DNA of 16,182 nt, taken from assembly GCA_023145575.1 (NCBI GenBank), contig JAGLDN010000020.1, positions 1-16,182 of the forward strand, written 5' to 3'. The DNA is from Psychromonas sp. (lineage in GTDB: Bacteria > Pseudomonadota > Gammaproteobacteria > Enterobacterales > Psychromonadaceae). The position numbers were made by a program, and so were the translations under genes. This document shows, piece by piece, positions 1-7,223 of this stretch (the first letter of the stretch is position 1; every line of letters starts with the position of its first letter). The notes below the pieces were generated by a model. It worked only from the letters and a program-made list of their open reading frames with translations. It was not told where the DNA came from and searched no databases.

Positions 1-35
1 CCTTTGGTGATTAACGCAGTTAATCATCAAGAGGG

Positions 36-107
36 CAATTTTATGCTTAGCACCTTGGTACTATTTCCTTTGCTGAATTTGCACTTTTACGTCACATGGG
101 TATATAA
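36..107 (+). repeat. Dispersed repeat copy 1 (TTTACGTCACATGGGTATA core)
   Basis: The right end (85-104) matches the core found at 4631-4650 and 5581-5600. The left part, starting CAATTTTATGCTTAG, is shared with the copy at 13453-13521. It belongs to a family whose right ends are conserved and whose left parts vary. No gene is visible in 1-215 apart from this and the next repeat. Confidence 0.6.
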
Positions 108-199
108 ATAAGATAGGTACCTCTTAAACTAAGCGGAATGGTTACAATAAATCTTTATTTTCCCGTTGAGGGTTACTGGGGTATTGTATTGGCACAATT

Positions 200-242
200 T
201 TACTGATCTGACTTTTTATCTTGAAGTAGGACGGGTATAAAC
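200..242 (+). repeat. Dispersed repeat copy 2, overlapping galU 3' end
   Basis: The segment CTGATCTGACTTTTTATCTT is nearly identical to the stretch starting at 5563 just upstream of trpE, and both continue into a (decayed here) core ending GGGTATAAAC or GCGTATAAAC. In this copy the core is degenerate (GAAGTAGGACGGGTATAAAC). It supplies the last codons and the stop of galU on the opposite strand. Confidence 0.5.
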
Positions 243-1061
243 ATGTTCATACACATAATTAGTTGCTTCAATAAATCCAGGAATACTGCCACAATCGAAA
301 CGTTTACCTGTAAATTTATAGGCTAAAACAATTCCATCTGACGCTTGTTTTAATAAAGCATCAGTAATTTGAATCTCACCATCTTTTCCGGGTGCAGTTT
401 GTTCAATGTACGTAAATATATCAGGTGTGAGAATATAGCGCCCAATAATGGCAAGATTACTTGGCGCAGTACCAGGCTCTGGTTTTTCAACCATATCCTC
501 AATGCGATAAATATTCTCTTTAATTTTTATGCCATTTATAATTCCGTATTTATGTGTTTCGTTATCAGGCACTTCTTCAACAGCAACAATTGAACAATGA
601 CTGTGCTTAAATATTTTGACCATCTGCTTAAGGACACCGTCTAAATTAGGTTCAGTGACGCAAAGATCATCTGAGAGTACAACGGCGAATGGCTCATTAC
701 CAATTAATGCTCTTCCTGTTAATATCGCATGGCCTAGCCCTTTCATTTCACGCTGCCTTACATAGGTAAACTGAGCAGCTTGGATAATTGCGCGAATATC
801 AGTGAGCAAATTTTCTTTTGTCGTCCCGTTGATTTGATGCTCTAATTCGTAATTACAATCAAAATGATCAGTAATCGAGTGTTTTCCTCTGCCTGTCACA
901 ATACACATACTCGAAAGACCAGCTTCAATTGCTTCATCAACTCCGAATTCAATCAAAGGTTTGTTTACAATTGGCATCATCTCTTTTGGCATAGATTTTG
1001 TAGCTGGTAGAAAGCGAGTACCATAACCTGCAGCAGGAAATAAGCATTTGTTAATTATCAT
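216..1061 (-). CDS. galU: UTP-glucose-1-phosphate uridylyltransferase GalU
   Basis: The 281-aa product makes UDP-glucose from UTP and glucose-1-phosphate, the precursor for cell-surface sugars and trehalose/galactose metabolism; cytoplasmic. The nucleotidyltransferase signature is at residues 8-27 (FPAAGYGTRFLPATKSMPKE), an acidic metal/nucleotide-binding DD at about 131-132, VEKP at 191-194, GEIQITDA at 228-235 and the FDCG motif at 255-258, all in family order. E. coli GalU is about 302 aa; the missing residues are all at the C-terminus, where the final codons (about YTRPTSR) and stop lie in a dispersed repeat, so the tail seems to have been replaced. It starts 32 bp after rluB and is probably cotranscribed with it. 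The Shine-Dalgarno is weak. Catalytic motifs are intact, so activity is likely. Confidence 0.93.
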   Translation of the reverse strand: MIINKCLFPAAGYGTRFLPATKSMPKEMMPIVNKPLIEFGVDEAIEAGLSSMCIVTGRGKHSITDHFDCNYELEHQINGTTKENLLTDIRAIIQAAQFTYVRQREMKGLGHAILTGRALIGNEPFAVVLSDDLCVTEPNLDGVLKQMVKIFKHSHCSIVAVEEVPDNETHKYGIINGIKIKENIYRIEDMVEKPEPGTAPSNLAIIGRYILTPDIFTYIEQTAPGKDGEIQITDALLKQASDGIVLAYKFTGKRFDCGSIPGFIEATNYVYEHVYTRPTSR

Positions 1062-1093
1062 GTTAAAAGTCCATGTTTAAATTTTTATATGAA

Positions 1094-1981
1094 TTAGCCA
1101 CGAGTACGCCCTTGGCTGCGACGTCGTTCTGTTGATTGGCGATGCTTAGTATGTTTTTTAACCGCTCGACGGATGCGAGCTTGGGTATTTCTACTCTTAT
1201 TTTCATTTAATCGAATCTTTGTTTTTGTTTCTTTAGGCATATCAACAAGTTTACGCAAATAATTAACTTCCTTTAAATTAAGCTCTAACCAACCACCTTG
1301 TGGTAACCGTTTATTGAGGAAAATATTGCCATAACGCACGCGCATTAATCGACTCACCTGCACGCCTTGGCTTTCCCATAAACGACGAACTTCTCGTGTG
1401 CGCCCTTGTGTTAATACAACGTGATACCAACGGTTGATGCCTTCTCCGCCGGCTTCTTTGCCTGATTCCTTGATTTCTAAAAATTTAGCTTCACCATCCT
1501 CGAGCATAACACCCGTGCGTAATCGATTAAGCATAGCGTCATCCACTTCACCAAAAACACGCACAGCATATTCACGCTCTATTTCATTACTTGGGTGCAT
1601 CATTTTATTAGCAAAATCACCATCTGTCGTAAAGAGTAATAAGCCAGATGTATTGATATCTAAACGACCGATAGAGATCCATCGCGTACAATTTAAACGT
1701 GGCAGACGTTCAAAAACCGTTGTTCGGCCTTGTTCATCACTGCGAGTACAAATTTCACCATCAGGTTTGTTATAAGCTAATATCCGGCAGATGACATCTG
1801 TCGCACTTTGATATTTTATTATTCGGCCATCTAAGCGAATAATTTTACTTTCTGTCACTCGCTCACCAAGTTTTACAATTTTTCCATCGAGGCTGACGCG
1901 GCCCTCTTTGATGATCTCTTCCATTTTTCTTCGCGATCCAAGACCCGCCCTTGCTAAAACTTTTTGTAATTTTTCACTCAT
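1094..1981 (-). CDS. rluB: 23S rRNA pseudouridine(2605) synthase RluB
   Basis: This 295-aa RsuA/RluB-family pseudouridine synthase would modify U2605 (E. coli numbering) in helix 93 of 23S rRNA. The N-terminal S4 RNA-binding domain covers about residues 1-60 (SEKLQKVLARAGLGSRR). The catalytic motif GRLDINTSGLLLFTTDGD starts near 105, with the nucleophilic Asp at 108. Conserved EREYAVRV and TREVRRLWE blocks follow. The C-terminus is a basic tail (about 255-295, ending RRRSQGRTRG) typical of RluB rather than RsuA. Length and sequence track E. coli RluB closely. The start is set by AAAGGAAA a few bases upstream. galU follows 32 bp downstream on the same strand, suggesting one transcript. Some sites near galU are weak, but this gene shows no defects. 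Confidence 0.95.
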   Translation of the reverse strand: MSEKLQKVLARAGLGSRRKMEEIIKEGRVSLDGKIVKLGERVTESKIIRLDGRIIKYQSATDVICRILAYNKPDGEICTRSDEQGRTTVFERLPRLNCTRWISIGRLDINTSGLLLFTTDGDFANKMMHPSNEIEREYAVRVFGEVDDAMLNRLRTGVMLEDGEAKFLEIKESGKEAGGEGINRWYHVVLTQGRTREVRRLWESQGVQVSRLMRVRYGNIFLNKRLPQGGWLELNLKEVNYLRKLVDMPKETKTKIRLNENKSRNTQARIRRAVKKHTKHRQSTERRRSQGRTRG

Positions 1982-2213
1982 TTTTTATTTCCTTTGGGTA
2001 ATTCTCATTATGCCAAATTTACATTTTTATAATATAATAGCGTTAGCAACCTTAATTATACTCATGATATTGCAAAGTACAATCAGCTCGCTAATATGGG
2101 TTTAAGGATGTCTTTCAATATATTAATAAAGATATTTTATTCATCTTTTGCCCGATAGATTTGTTTTTTATGACGCAAGGGCGATACAACACTACAATAT
2201 TTTATAAGGGATC

Positions 2214-2230
2214 GGTGCTGTTGATCTTCC
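2214..2230 (+). repeat. Possible decayed IS5-family terminal repeat
   Basis: GGTGCTGTTGATCTTCC matches 15 of 17 bases of the IS5-family end at 15971-15987. No transposase coding can be read next to it on either strand. It lies in the 328-bp gap 1982-2309 between rluB and yciO, where I see no other gene; in E. coli yciQ occupies this spot. It could be a solo relic or a chance match. Confidence 0.3.
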
Positions 2231-2309
2231 TAGGGCATGTTGCGTCTTCTCTTGACACAAAATATAGTATTTTGAATCATAGCAACTTTGTTTGTCTTCC
2301 TTATTAATA

Positions 2310-2930
2310 TTAATTAAATGGGATTAAATTGCCAGCACCCTCGCGAGCGATTACAATCTCACCATCAGATAAATCAATAACTGTCGTCGGAGCATCTTTT
2401 AAATATCCGCCATCTAGAATTAAATCAACTTGATCTTTTAAATTGTAACGAATTTCTTCTGGATCGTATTCAGTACTTTTATTACCAGGAAGTATCAAAC
2501 TACTTGTAATTAAAGGCTCACCAAGTTTTTTGATCAACGCAAATGCAATAACATTATCAGGCACACGGACACCAATGGTGTGTTTTGACGAATTCATTAA
2601 TCTTTTAGATAAATATTTGGTTGATTTTAAAATGAAGGTATAGGGTCCTGGCGTATTTTTTTTTAGTAAACGATAAGCTTGGTTGTCAACTTTTGCAAAG
2701 GTCGCTATTTCAGATAAATGTCTACACATTAAGGTGAAATTGTGCTTTTTGCTTAGCTCTCGAATTTGACAAATTTTATCTATTCCGCGTTTATTGTTCA
2801 TTAAACATCCAATGGCGTAGCCAGCCTCAGTTGGATAGATAATAACGCCATTGTTCTTTAAAACGCCGACCGCCTGACTTATCAGACGATCCTGTGGGTT
2901 TCGTGGATGGACATATAAAATTAGACTCAT
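2310..2930 (-). CDS. yciO: YciO, Sua5/YciO/YrdC-family protein
   Basis: At 206 aa it is the same length as E. coli YciO and aligns with it throughout (start MSLILYVHPRNPQ, IYPTEAGYAIGC at 31-42, HNFTLMCRHLSE, TPGPYTFILK, GVRVPDN, TTVIDLSDGEIVIAREG). The YrdC-like fold binds nucleotide and RNA. Related TsaC/Sua5 enzymes make threonylcarbamoyl-AMP for the tRNA t6A modification; whether YciO does the same physiologically is unsettled, so I keep the call at family level. The start is supported by CCAAGGATC just before ATG. It lies 12 bp downstream of rnm on the same strand, so the two are probably one operon, the order seen in E. coli. No defects are seen. Confidence 0.93.
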   Translation of the reverse strand: MSLILYVHPRNPQDRLISQAVGVLKNNGVIIYPTEAGYAIGCLMNNKRGIDKICQIRELSKKHNFTLMCRHLSEIATFAKVDNQAYRLLKKNTPGPYTFILKSTKYLSKRLMNSSKHTIGVRVPDNVIAFALIKKLGEPLITSSLILPGNKSTEYDPEEIRYNLKDQVDLILDGGYLKDAPTTVIDLSDGEIVIAREGAGNLIPFN

Positions 2931-2942
2931 GATCCTTGGTTT

Positions 2943-3803
2943 TTATCCTATGCTTTTTGTTAATTGGCTGAATATAGGCCACTTAATCCAAATGGGTGTA
3001 GTAATATCAGGTAAAGCGAGTGATTTACCTAAATCTCGCCACTGGCCCACAAAGTGAAAATCACTGCCTTGTGATGCTTTTAATCCATATTCATTACTCC
3101 ATAATGCTAGTTGTAAACGCTTGCTCGGCTCTTGCTGCCCCATTGCAACCTCCATCGCATCGCCACCTAAAGATTTGAAGCTAGAGAGTAGACTACGGAT
3201 CCATTTGTTTGATAGGTTATAATGTGTCGGATGGGCTAAAATAGCTTCTCCTTTCGCTTGATGAATAATAGAAATTGCATGGTCTAAATTAACCCAATGA
3301 TGAGGCACATAGCCTGTATTTCCTTTACTTAAATAATGTTGAAATATTTTTTTGTTGGAGGATCCTACACCTATTTGAATTAAATAGCGCGCAAAATGTG
3401 CGCGTGTTATTGCGCCATCGCCAGCTAAGGATTTGGCCCCTTCATAGGCGTTGGGAATATTAGCTTTTGATAACCTTAGGCCCATTTCAATTGCGCGTGC
3501 CTGTCGTTTTTCTTTTTGCTCTGTGATAAGGGATGTTAGTGCTATTGAAGATGGATCAATATTAACCCCAATAACATGAATTTCATGGTTTAACCAATTG
3601 GTTGATATCTCGATGCCATTAATGAGAGTGAGATTTAATTTATTGTCGGTGATGGCTTTTTTCGCATCAAGCAAACCATCAACTGTATCATGATCTGTAA
3701 TAGCGAGCATGTGAACCTGTCGATTTTCCGCTCGGTTCACTAATTCTTTTGGTGATAATTGACCATCTGATGCGGTTGTATGTGAATGAAGATCAATTAA
3801 CAT
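2943..3803 (-). CDS. rnm: RNase AM / PHP-domain 5'-3' exoribonuclease (YciV, TrpH)
   Basis: This 286-aa PHP-domain phosphoesterase corresponds to E. coli YciV (Rnm, RNase AM; older name TrpH), known to trim 5' ends of RNAs including rRNA precursors. PHP metal ligands are visible in order: LHSHTTASDG at 5-14, ITDHD at 35-39, GIEIS with E65, NHEIHVIG at 72-79, ILAHPTHY in the C-terminal half and GSDFH near 247-251. Length is close to the E. coli protein (about 293 aa). AAGGATATTT precedes the ATG. It is divergent from trpE, as in enterics, but here 1.8 kb separates the two genes instead of the usual short leader region. yciO follows after 12 bp. Its promoter must lie within the repeat-rich region right of 3803; none is convincing by eye. 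Confidence 0.93.
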   Translation of the reverse strand: MLIDLHSHTTASDGQLSPKELVNRAENRQVHMLAITDHDTVDGLLDAKKAITDNKLNLTLINGIEISTNWLNHEIHVIGVNIDPSSIALTSLITEQKEKRQARAIEMGLRLSKANIPNAYEGAKSLAGDGAITRAHFARYLIQIGVGSSNKKIFQHYLSKGNTGYVPHHWVNLDHAISIIHQAKGEAILAHPTHYNLSNKWIRSLLSSFKSLGGDAMEVAMGQQEPSKRLQLALWSNEYGLKASQGSDFHFVGQWRDLGKSLALPDITTPIWIKWPIFSQLTKSIG

Positions 3804-3891
3804 AAATATCCTTAAAATAATTTTAATATTAGTTACTCACTTAGAAGAGTAAAAAAAGATGACGAGGTTAGATAATATCTATCGCTCAGTT

Positions 3892-3959
3892 GTTTTATAG
3901 CTATGATACTTCAAAATGCTTTATCAAGCACTAGATTGAATCTCAAAGTAAGGCGCAAC
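3892..3959 (-). repeat. Dispersed repeat copy 3 (degenerate)
   Basis: Read on the minus strand it begins TTGCGCCTTACTTTGA and ends AAGCATTTTGAAGTATCATAGCTATAAA. It aligns along its length with the copy at 4577-4655 (TTGTGCCTTGCTTTGA ... AAAGCCTTTTTACGTCACAT ...). The core is decayed but positionally conserved. Confidence 0.4.
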
Positions 3960-4041
3960 GAGGGTTAATTGTTATTCCCTTTTCGATTGTTGCAACGGGG
4001 TTAACTTTAGATCTGATGTTATACCAATTAAAATAAATAGC

Positions 4042-4174
4042 TCATCTCAATACCTTCGCCAAAATGAAAGCCAACCCATTTGGGAAAGTTTTTTAGCCTG
4101 TAAGTTGTTGATTCATAAAGAGCGTAAAACTCTATTTTGAGCTTAAATCACAATTGGCGAAGGTATTGTCATCT
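4042..4174. mobile_element. 121-bp MITE-like element with 15-bp inverted repeats
   Basis: CAATACCTTCGCCAA at 4048-4062 and its exact reverse complement at 4154-4168 bound a 121-bp segment. Outside the two ends stands the same hexamer TCATCT (4042-4047 and 4169-4174), which reads as a target-site duplication. There is no coding capacity, so this looks like a non-autonomous transposable element mobilised in trans. The parent insertion sequence is not in the window. Confidence 0.75.
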
Positions 4175-4401
4175 ATTTTGTTGTTTAAAATAACTTACTT
4201 CTGTCTTGTATGTTTCATAAAGGGGAGAGCTACTTACATCAGCTTATGTAATAGATTCGACAGCCAAATGCATCATCGTCATGCCGCTAGTACTAGCATA
4301 TGTTTCATTATTATTTCGAATAGTGTTTGGTATAATATCACTTTTCTTGGTCTATTATTTAACTGAATTAAATTACTACGAACAGCTTCACCGTGGATCA
4401 G

Positions 4402-4564
4402 TTAAAAATCTGTAGATTTAGACCAATATTGTCAAAACATTCCATTGGTATTTTCATTCAACCCTCGCTGCCATGAACAGTATGGATTTCAAAATATAGC
4501 CACATTCAAGCGATTGTCAAACCTTTTTATGATAAAAAAATTATTTACCATTGTCTGCTTTGAT
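4402..4564 (-). pseudogene. IS30-family transposase remnant
   Basis: Minus-strand translation gives two out-of-phase pieces of the C-terminal catalytic half of an IS30-type transposase. The first is IKADNGK-stop-FFYHKKV (from 4564 leftward), containing the DNG of the DDE core. After a frameshift comes NPYCSWQRGLNENTNGMF-stop-QYWSKSTDF, ending at 4405. The block W-Q-R-G-L-N-E-N-T-N-G with the catalytic Glu is diagnostic of IS30 elements. At least three in-frame stops plus the frameshift make it non-functional. No N-terminal half and no terminal repeats are visible; it is bounded on the right by dispersed repeat copy 4. Confidence 0.8.
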
Positions 4565-4576
4565 TATTAACTGATG

Positions 4577-4655
4577 TTGTGCCTTGCTTTGATTATCGAG
4601 CTTGAACTTGAACTTGAACCTGACAAAGCCTTTTTACGTCACATGGGTATAAACT
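4577..4655 (+). repeat. Dispersed repeat copy 4
   Basis: TTGTGCCTTGCTTTGATTATCGAG leads to a full core TTTTTACGTCACATGGGTAT ending AAACT at 4655. It contains three tandem CTTGAA units at 4601-4618. It sits exactly between the IS30 and IS5 remnants and appears to truncate the latter. Confidence 0.65.
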
Positions 4656-4830
4656 CTATCTTCAAGCAAAATGACTTTTAGCTTCTACCATAGTTCATCA
4701 GTGAGCATTAATCGGGGCAGGGTGATCTCGTTGTATTTGTTTTTCGTGAAGTGAATTATACGAGATCATCTTCCACTCCCTCTAACAAAATATTTCTTTG
4801 AGTAAAATATAAACAATGAGCAACAGCCCC
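4656..4830 (-). pseudogene. Truncated IS5-family element (left end and transposase N-terminus)
   Basis: Read on the minus strand, the segment starts at 4830 with the terminal repeat GGGGCTGTTGCTCATTG. It then encodes a transposase N-terminus, KYNEITLPRLMLTDELW-stop-KLKVILLEDR, the MLTDELW...KL.. opening typical of IS5-family transposases. W is encoded at 4688-4690 and is followed by a TAG. The frame stops at 4656, where dispersed repeat copy 4 begins, so the rest of the element is lost. The TAGGGGCTGTTG boundary is the same as that of the IS5 end at 15969-15980, suggesting the same or a sister element. Confidence 0.75.
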
Positions 4831-5065
4831 TAATAATAAAAATTTCATTATGAAATAACCAACATGGATAAAATCCATTCCAAATTGTTTTATTCAGTAT
4901 CAAATAAATTAAATTCACAATCTATTGCATCGCAATTGAGTCATGAAATGTCCATTTTGATTGAAAACCTCGGGATCATAGTGTTATATTAGAAAGTATT
5001 TTAATTGTATTTTCATCTACCCAACAATATATACAAATGATAGACTCTTTTAATGACCTGATCTC
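4831..5065. other. Intergenic stretch without a supported gene
   Basis: The only open frame of note is a 42-codon plus-strand ATG frame at 4864-4992 (MDKIHSKLFYSVSNKLNSQ...), without a Shine-Dalgarno and with no recognisable family. Composition is AT-rich. I treat the stretch as eroded DNA between an IS5 relic and a dispersed repeat. Confidence 0.4.
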
Positions 5066-5130
5066 TTGCGCCTTATTCTGATTATCGAGTTCGTGTCTGA
5101 TTTTTCATTTTTGCGTCACATAGGTTTATA
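5066..5130 (+). repeat. Dispersed repeat copy 5
   Basis: It starts TTGCGCCTTATTCTGATTATCGAG and ends with the variant core TTTTTGCGTCACATAGGTTTATA. The left half matches copy 7 (minus strand, 13313-13375) almost base for base. Its right end shares TATA with the start of the second repeat type at 5127. Confidence 0.6.
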
Positions 5131-5213
5131 CCAATTACCTTAAGTATGTGAACTAGATTTTATTTAGAAAAACTGATTAATTAAAGGTGTAAGTTGATGT
5201 TAATCTCTGTCCC
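5127..5213 (+). repeat. Second repeat type (TATACCAATT...AAGGYGTAAGTTGAT), copy A
   Basis: TATACCAATTA, then TTTTAT, AAACTGATTAATTAAAGG and TGTAAGTTGATGTTAATCTC align in order with 13536-13610. The two copies are in the same orientation and share spacing to within a few bases. An inverted ATTGGTAT motif at 5374-5379 could be the far end of a longer element. Confidence 0.5.
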
Positions 5214-5378
5214 TTTATGTAACTTAAAACGCACATGTAAGTTATTTTCAGCAGAAAAATAAAAAAGTTTTTTATTGTAAATGATATGACTTTTAGGCGT
5301 GTCATGGAGATAAATAGGCTGGGCATGGGGATAAAGCCAAGTGCCTTTGGGAGATGACACAGACTCGATTAATTGGTA
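5181..5378 (-). other. Open frame of 65 codons, possible coding relic
   Basis: The minus strand is stop-free from 5378 to the TAA at 5181-5183. It could begin at GTG 5358-5360, giving 59 residues starting MSSPKGTWLYPHAQPIYLHD. The composition looks protein-like (polar and aromatic, no low-complexity), but there is no Shine-Dalgarno and I recognise no family. Its C-terminal codons lie inside the repeat at 5127-5213. It may be the tail of a gene deleted from the rnm-trpE gap, or chance. Confidence 0.2.
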
Positions 5379-5564
5379 TTACATTTCCAGGTTCAGAGGT
5401 GCAGTCTATTGCCGATTATCTGGTGAAATAAATTGAATAAAAATACTATCACCATGATCAAGCAAAAGGAAAGGTAAAAAAAGTGTAAATATATTACTTT
5501 CAAAAGTCAATCAACATGCTTGTCGAGCGGGTGATTTTATGTTGATTATATTGGTAAATTTACC

Positions 5565-5603
5565 GATCTGACTTTTTATCTTTACGTCACATGCGTATAA
5601 ACT
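5565..5603 (+). repeat. Dispersed repeat copy 6, abutting trpE ribosome-binding site
   Basis: GATCTGACTTTTTATCTTTACGTCACATGCGTATAAACT, same type as copy 2. It ends two bases before the trpE Shine-Dalgarno (AGGGAAGG). A perfect 12-bp palindrome GGTAAATTTACC lies at 5553-5564 just upstream. The TATAAA at 5596-5601 could act as a -10 element, but that is speculative. Confidence 0.6.
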
Positions 5604-5615
5604 AAGGGAAGGAAA

Positions 5616-7205
5616 ATGAGAACAAATCACCCTATTGGTGTACTAAAAAATATTACAGCTGAATGTCGTTATATTCAAGATTCGATTGGGCTGTTCCAAC
5701 AATTAAGTGAATTTAGTCATGATCATTTATTGTTTGACTCCGCGGAAATCAATACTAAAACACATTTAAAAAGTTTAATGCTTGTTGATTCTTGTATGAA
5801 GATCACCTGTAACAATTTAGGCGTTATGCTTGAGGCGACAACCGATAACGGCAAAGATTTATTAACCTTTATTACGCCGCAGTTTTCCATTGAGCTCATC
5901 GACAATCAATCGCCTCATCATTTACAACTCACATTTCCGCCATCAGATATAAGTGGCGACGAAGATAGCCGCCTAAAATCACCATCACCGATTGATGCTG
6001 TACGTGTGATTATTGATCGTGTAATAAAACAGTGCGCCCATCCGCAAGCGTTATTCTTGGGCGGTGTGTTTTCATATGATTTCATTGCTACATTTGAAGA
6101 TTTGATCACTGTACCTAAAGGCGAAAACACCTGTCCTGATTTTTTGTTTTACGTGGCTGAAACACTTCTAATTCACGATCATCAAACACAAAAAAGTGAG
6201 CTAATCGGTAGTATTTTTGGTGGCTTATATACGATTGAAAATGAAATTAAAATGGCAAAGCGCATCGTTGAAATTCAACGTTTATGTAAAGACTTTACCC
6301 CTAAAATCAATCCAACCCTCCCCATTGACGGAGGCATCCGTGTTGATTTATCAGATAAAGCATATTGCACTATTGTCGAGGATCTCAAGAAGAAGATCGT
6401 CAAAGGGGATATATTTCAAGTCGTACCATCACGTAGTTTCTCACTTTCGTGTCCTGATCCTATCAGTGCATATTCTACATTAAAGAAAACCAACCCAAGC
6501 CCTTATATGTTTTATCTCAAGGATAAGGATTTTATTTTATTTGGAGCATCCCCTGAAAGTGCGCTTAAATATACAAAAAACACCAATGTTGTTGAAATTT
6601 ATCCTATGGCAGGCACACGAAAACGTGGTTTTAATGGCGATGGATCAATTAATAAAGATCTTGATAGTCGTCTAGAGCTTGAATTACGTTTAGATCAAAA
6701 AGAAACGGCAGAGCATTTAATGCTTGTTGATTTAGCGCGTAATGATCTTGCACGGGTTAGCCAGGCCGATACTCGCTATGTTGCAGATTTATTGCAAGTC
6801 GATCGTTACAGCCATGTAATGCATTTAGTTTCTCGTGTCGTGGGTCAACTACGCTATGATTTAGATGCGCTGCATGCATATCAAGCCTGTATGAATATGG
6901 GCACATTAGTTGGAGCCCCTAAAATTCGTGCCGCAGATTTAATTCGACAAGTTGAAAAAAAGCGCAGAGGAAGTTATGGCGGTGCAATAGGCTACATTAA
7001 TGGTCATGGTGATATGGATACCTGTATTGTGATACGCTCTGCCTTTGTAAAAGAAAATACAGCTTATGTACAAGCGGGGGCAGGTGTTGTTTTTGATTCA
7101 GTTGCGCAATCTGAGGCCGATGAAACACGCAGTAAAGCCTCTGCAGTTTTAAATGCAATCGCGCTCGCCCATGGTATAAGCTTAAAAGCGCTTTATGATC
7201 AATAG
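5616..7205 (+). CDS. trpE: Anthranilate synthase component I TrpE
   Basis: This 529-aa large subunit converts chorismate and ammonia (delivered by TrpG) to anthranilate, the committed step of tryptophan synthesis. The N-terminal regulatory part carries LLFDSAEIN at 38-46, equivalent to the LLESADI feedback-inhibition motif with its Ser kept (S42), and NPSPYMF at 293-299. The chorismate-binding domain shows GDIFQVVPSR (264-273), HLMLVDLARND (367-377), GTLVGAPKIRA (429-439) and VQAGAGVVFDS (485-495). Length is like E. coli TrpE (520 aa), with high similarity throughout, so it should be active and tryptophan-sensitive. The start is fixed by AGGGAAGGAAAATG. No leader peptide with tandem Trp codons and no attenuator-like hairpins are visible upstream; a dispersed repeat abuts the ribosome-binding site. 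trpG follows after 15 bp. Confidence 0.97.
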   Translation: MRTNHPIGVLKNITAECRYIQDSIGLFQQLSEFSHDHLLFDSAEINTKTHLKSLMLVDSCMKITCNNLGVMLEATTDNGKDLLTFITPQFSIELIDNQSPHHLQLTFPPSDISGDEDSRLKSPSPIDAVRVIIDRVIKQCAHPQALFLGGVFSYDFIATFEDLITVPKGENTCPDFLFYVAETLLIHDHQTQKSELIGSIFGGLYTIENEIKMAKRIVEIQRLCKDFTPKINPTLPIDGGIRVDLSDKAYCTIVEDLKKKIVKGDIFQVVPSRSFSLSCPDPISAYSTLKKTNPSPYMFYLKDKDFILFGASPESALKYTKNTNVVEIYPMAGTRKRGFNGDGSINKDLDSRLELELRLDQKETAEHLMLVDLARNDLARVSQADTRYVADLLQVDRYSHVMHLVSRVVGQLRYDLDALHAYQACMNMGTLVGAPKIRAADLIRQVEKKRRGSYGGAIGYINGHGDMDTCIVIRSAFVKENTAYVQAGAGVVFDSVAQSEADETRSKASAVLNAIALAHGISLKALYDQ

Positions 7206-7210
7206 AATGT

Positions 7211-7223
7211 GGAGTAACATATC
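7211..7223 (+). promoter_or_regulatory. trpG Shine-Dalgarno with ATC in the start position
   Basis: GGAG at 7211-7214 is followed after six bases by ATC (7221-7223), GCA, AAT, TTA, i.e. (M)ANL, the usual opening of TrpG in gammaproteobacteria. In this frame an in-frame TAA lies at 7215-7217 and no ATG, GTG or TTG occurs before GTG 7395, which is well inside the domain. ATC is therefore either a rare start codon or a mutated ATG. Confidence 0.6.

Noticed and set aside
1908..2105. 65-aa plus-strand frame overlapping the rluB 5' end, with a hydrophobic 31-residue tail
   Set aside because: Half of it is the antisense of the RluB N-terminus and the remainder is AT-rich intergenic DNA without a ribosome-binding site.
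3955..4007. Two short direct repeats GCAACGAGGGTTAA and GCAACGGGGTTAA
   Set aside because: Too short and only two units with 37-bp spacing; not enough to call a CRISPR array, iteron set or operator.
4154..4366. 70-aa plus-strand frame upstream of trpE
   Set aside because: It begins inside the MITE-like inverted repeat, has no Shine-Dalgarno, odd composition (many Cys, Ile, Ser) and no recognisable family.
4601..4618. Three tandem CTTGAA units
   Set aside because: A minor hexamer expansion inside repeat copy 4; no coding or regulatory context.
4864..4992. 42-aa ATG frame in the rnm-trpE gap
   Set aside because: Length is expected by chance in AT-rich DNA, there is no Shine-Dalgarno and no family is recognised; mentioned only in the description of the stretch.
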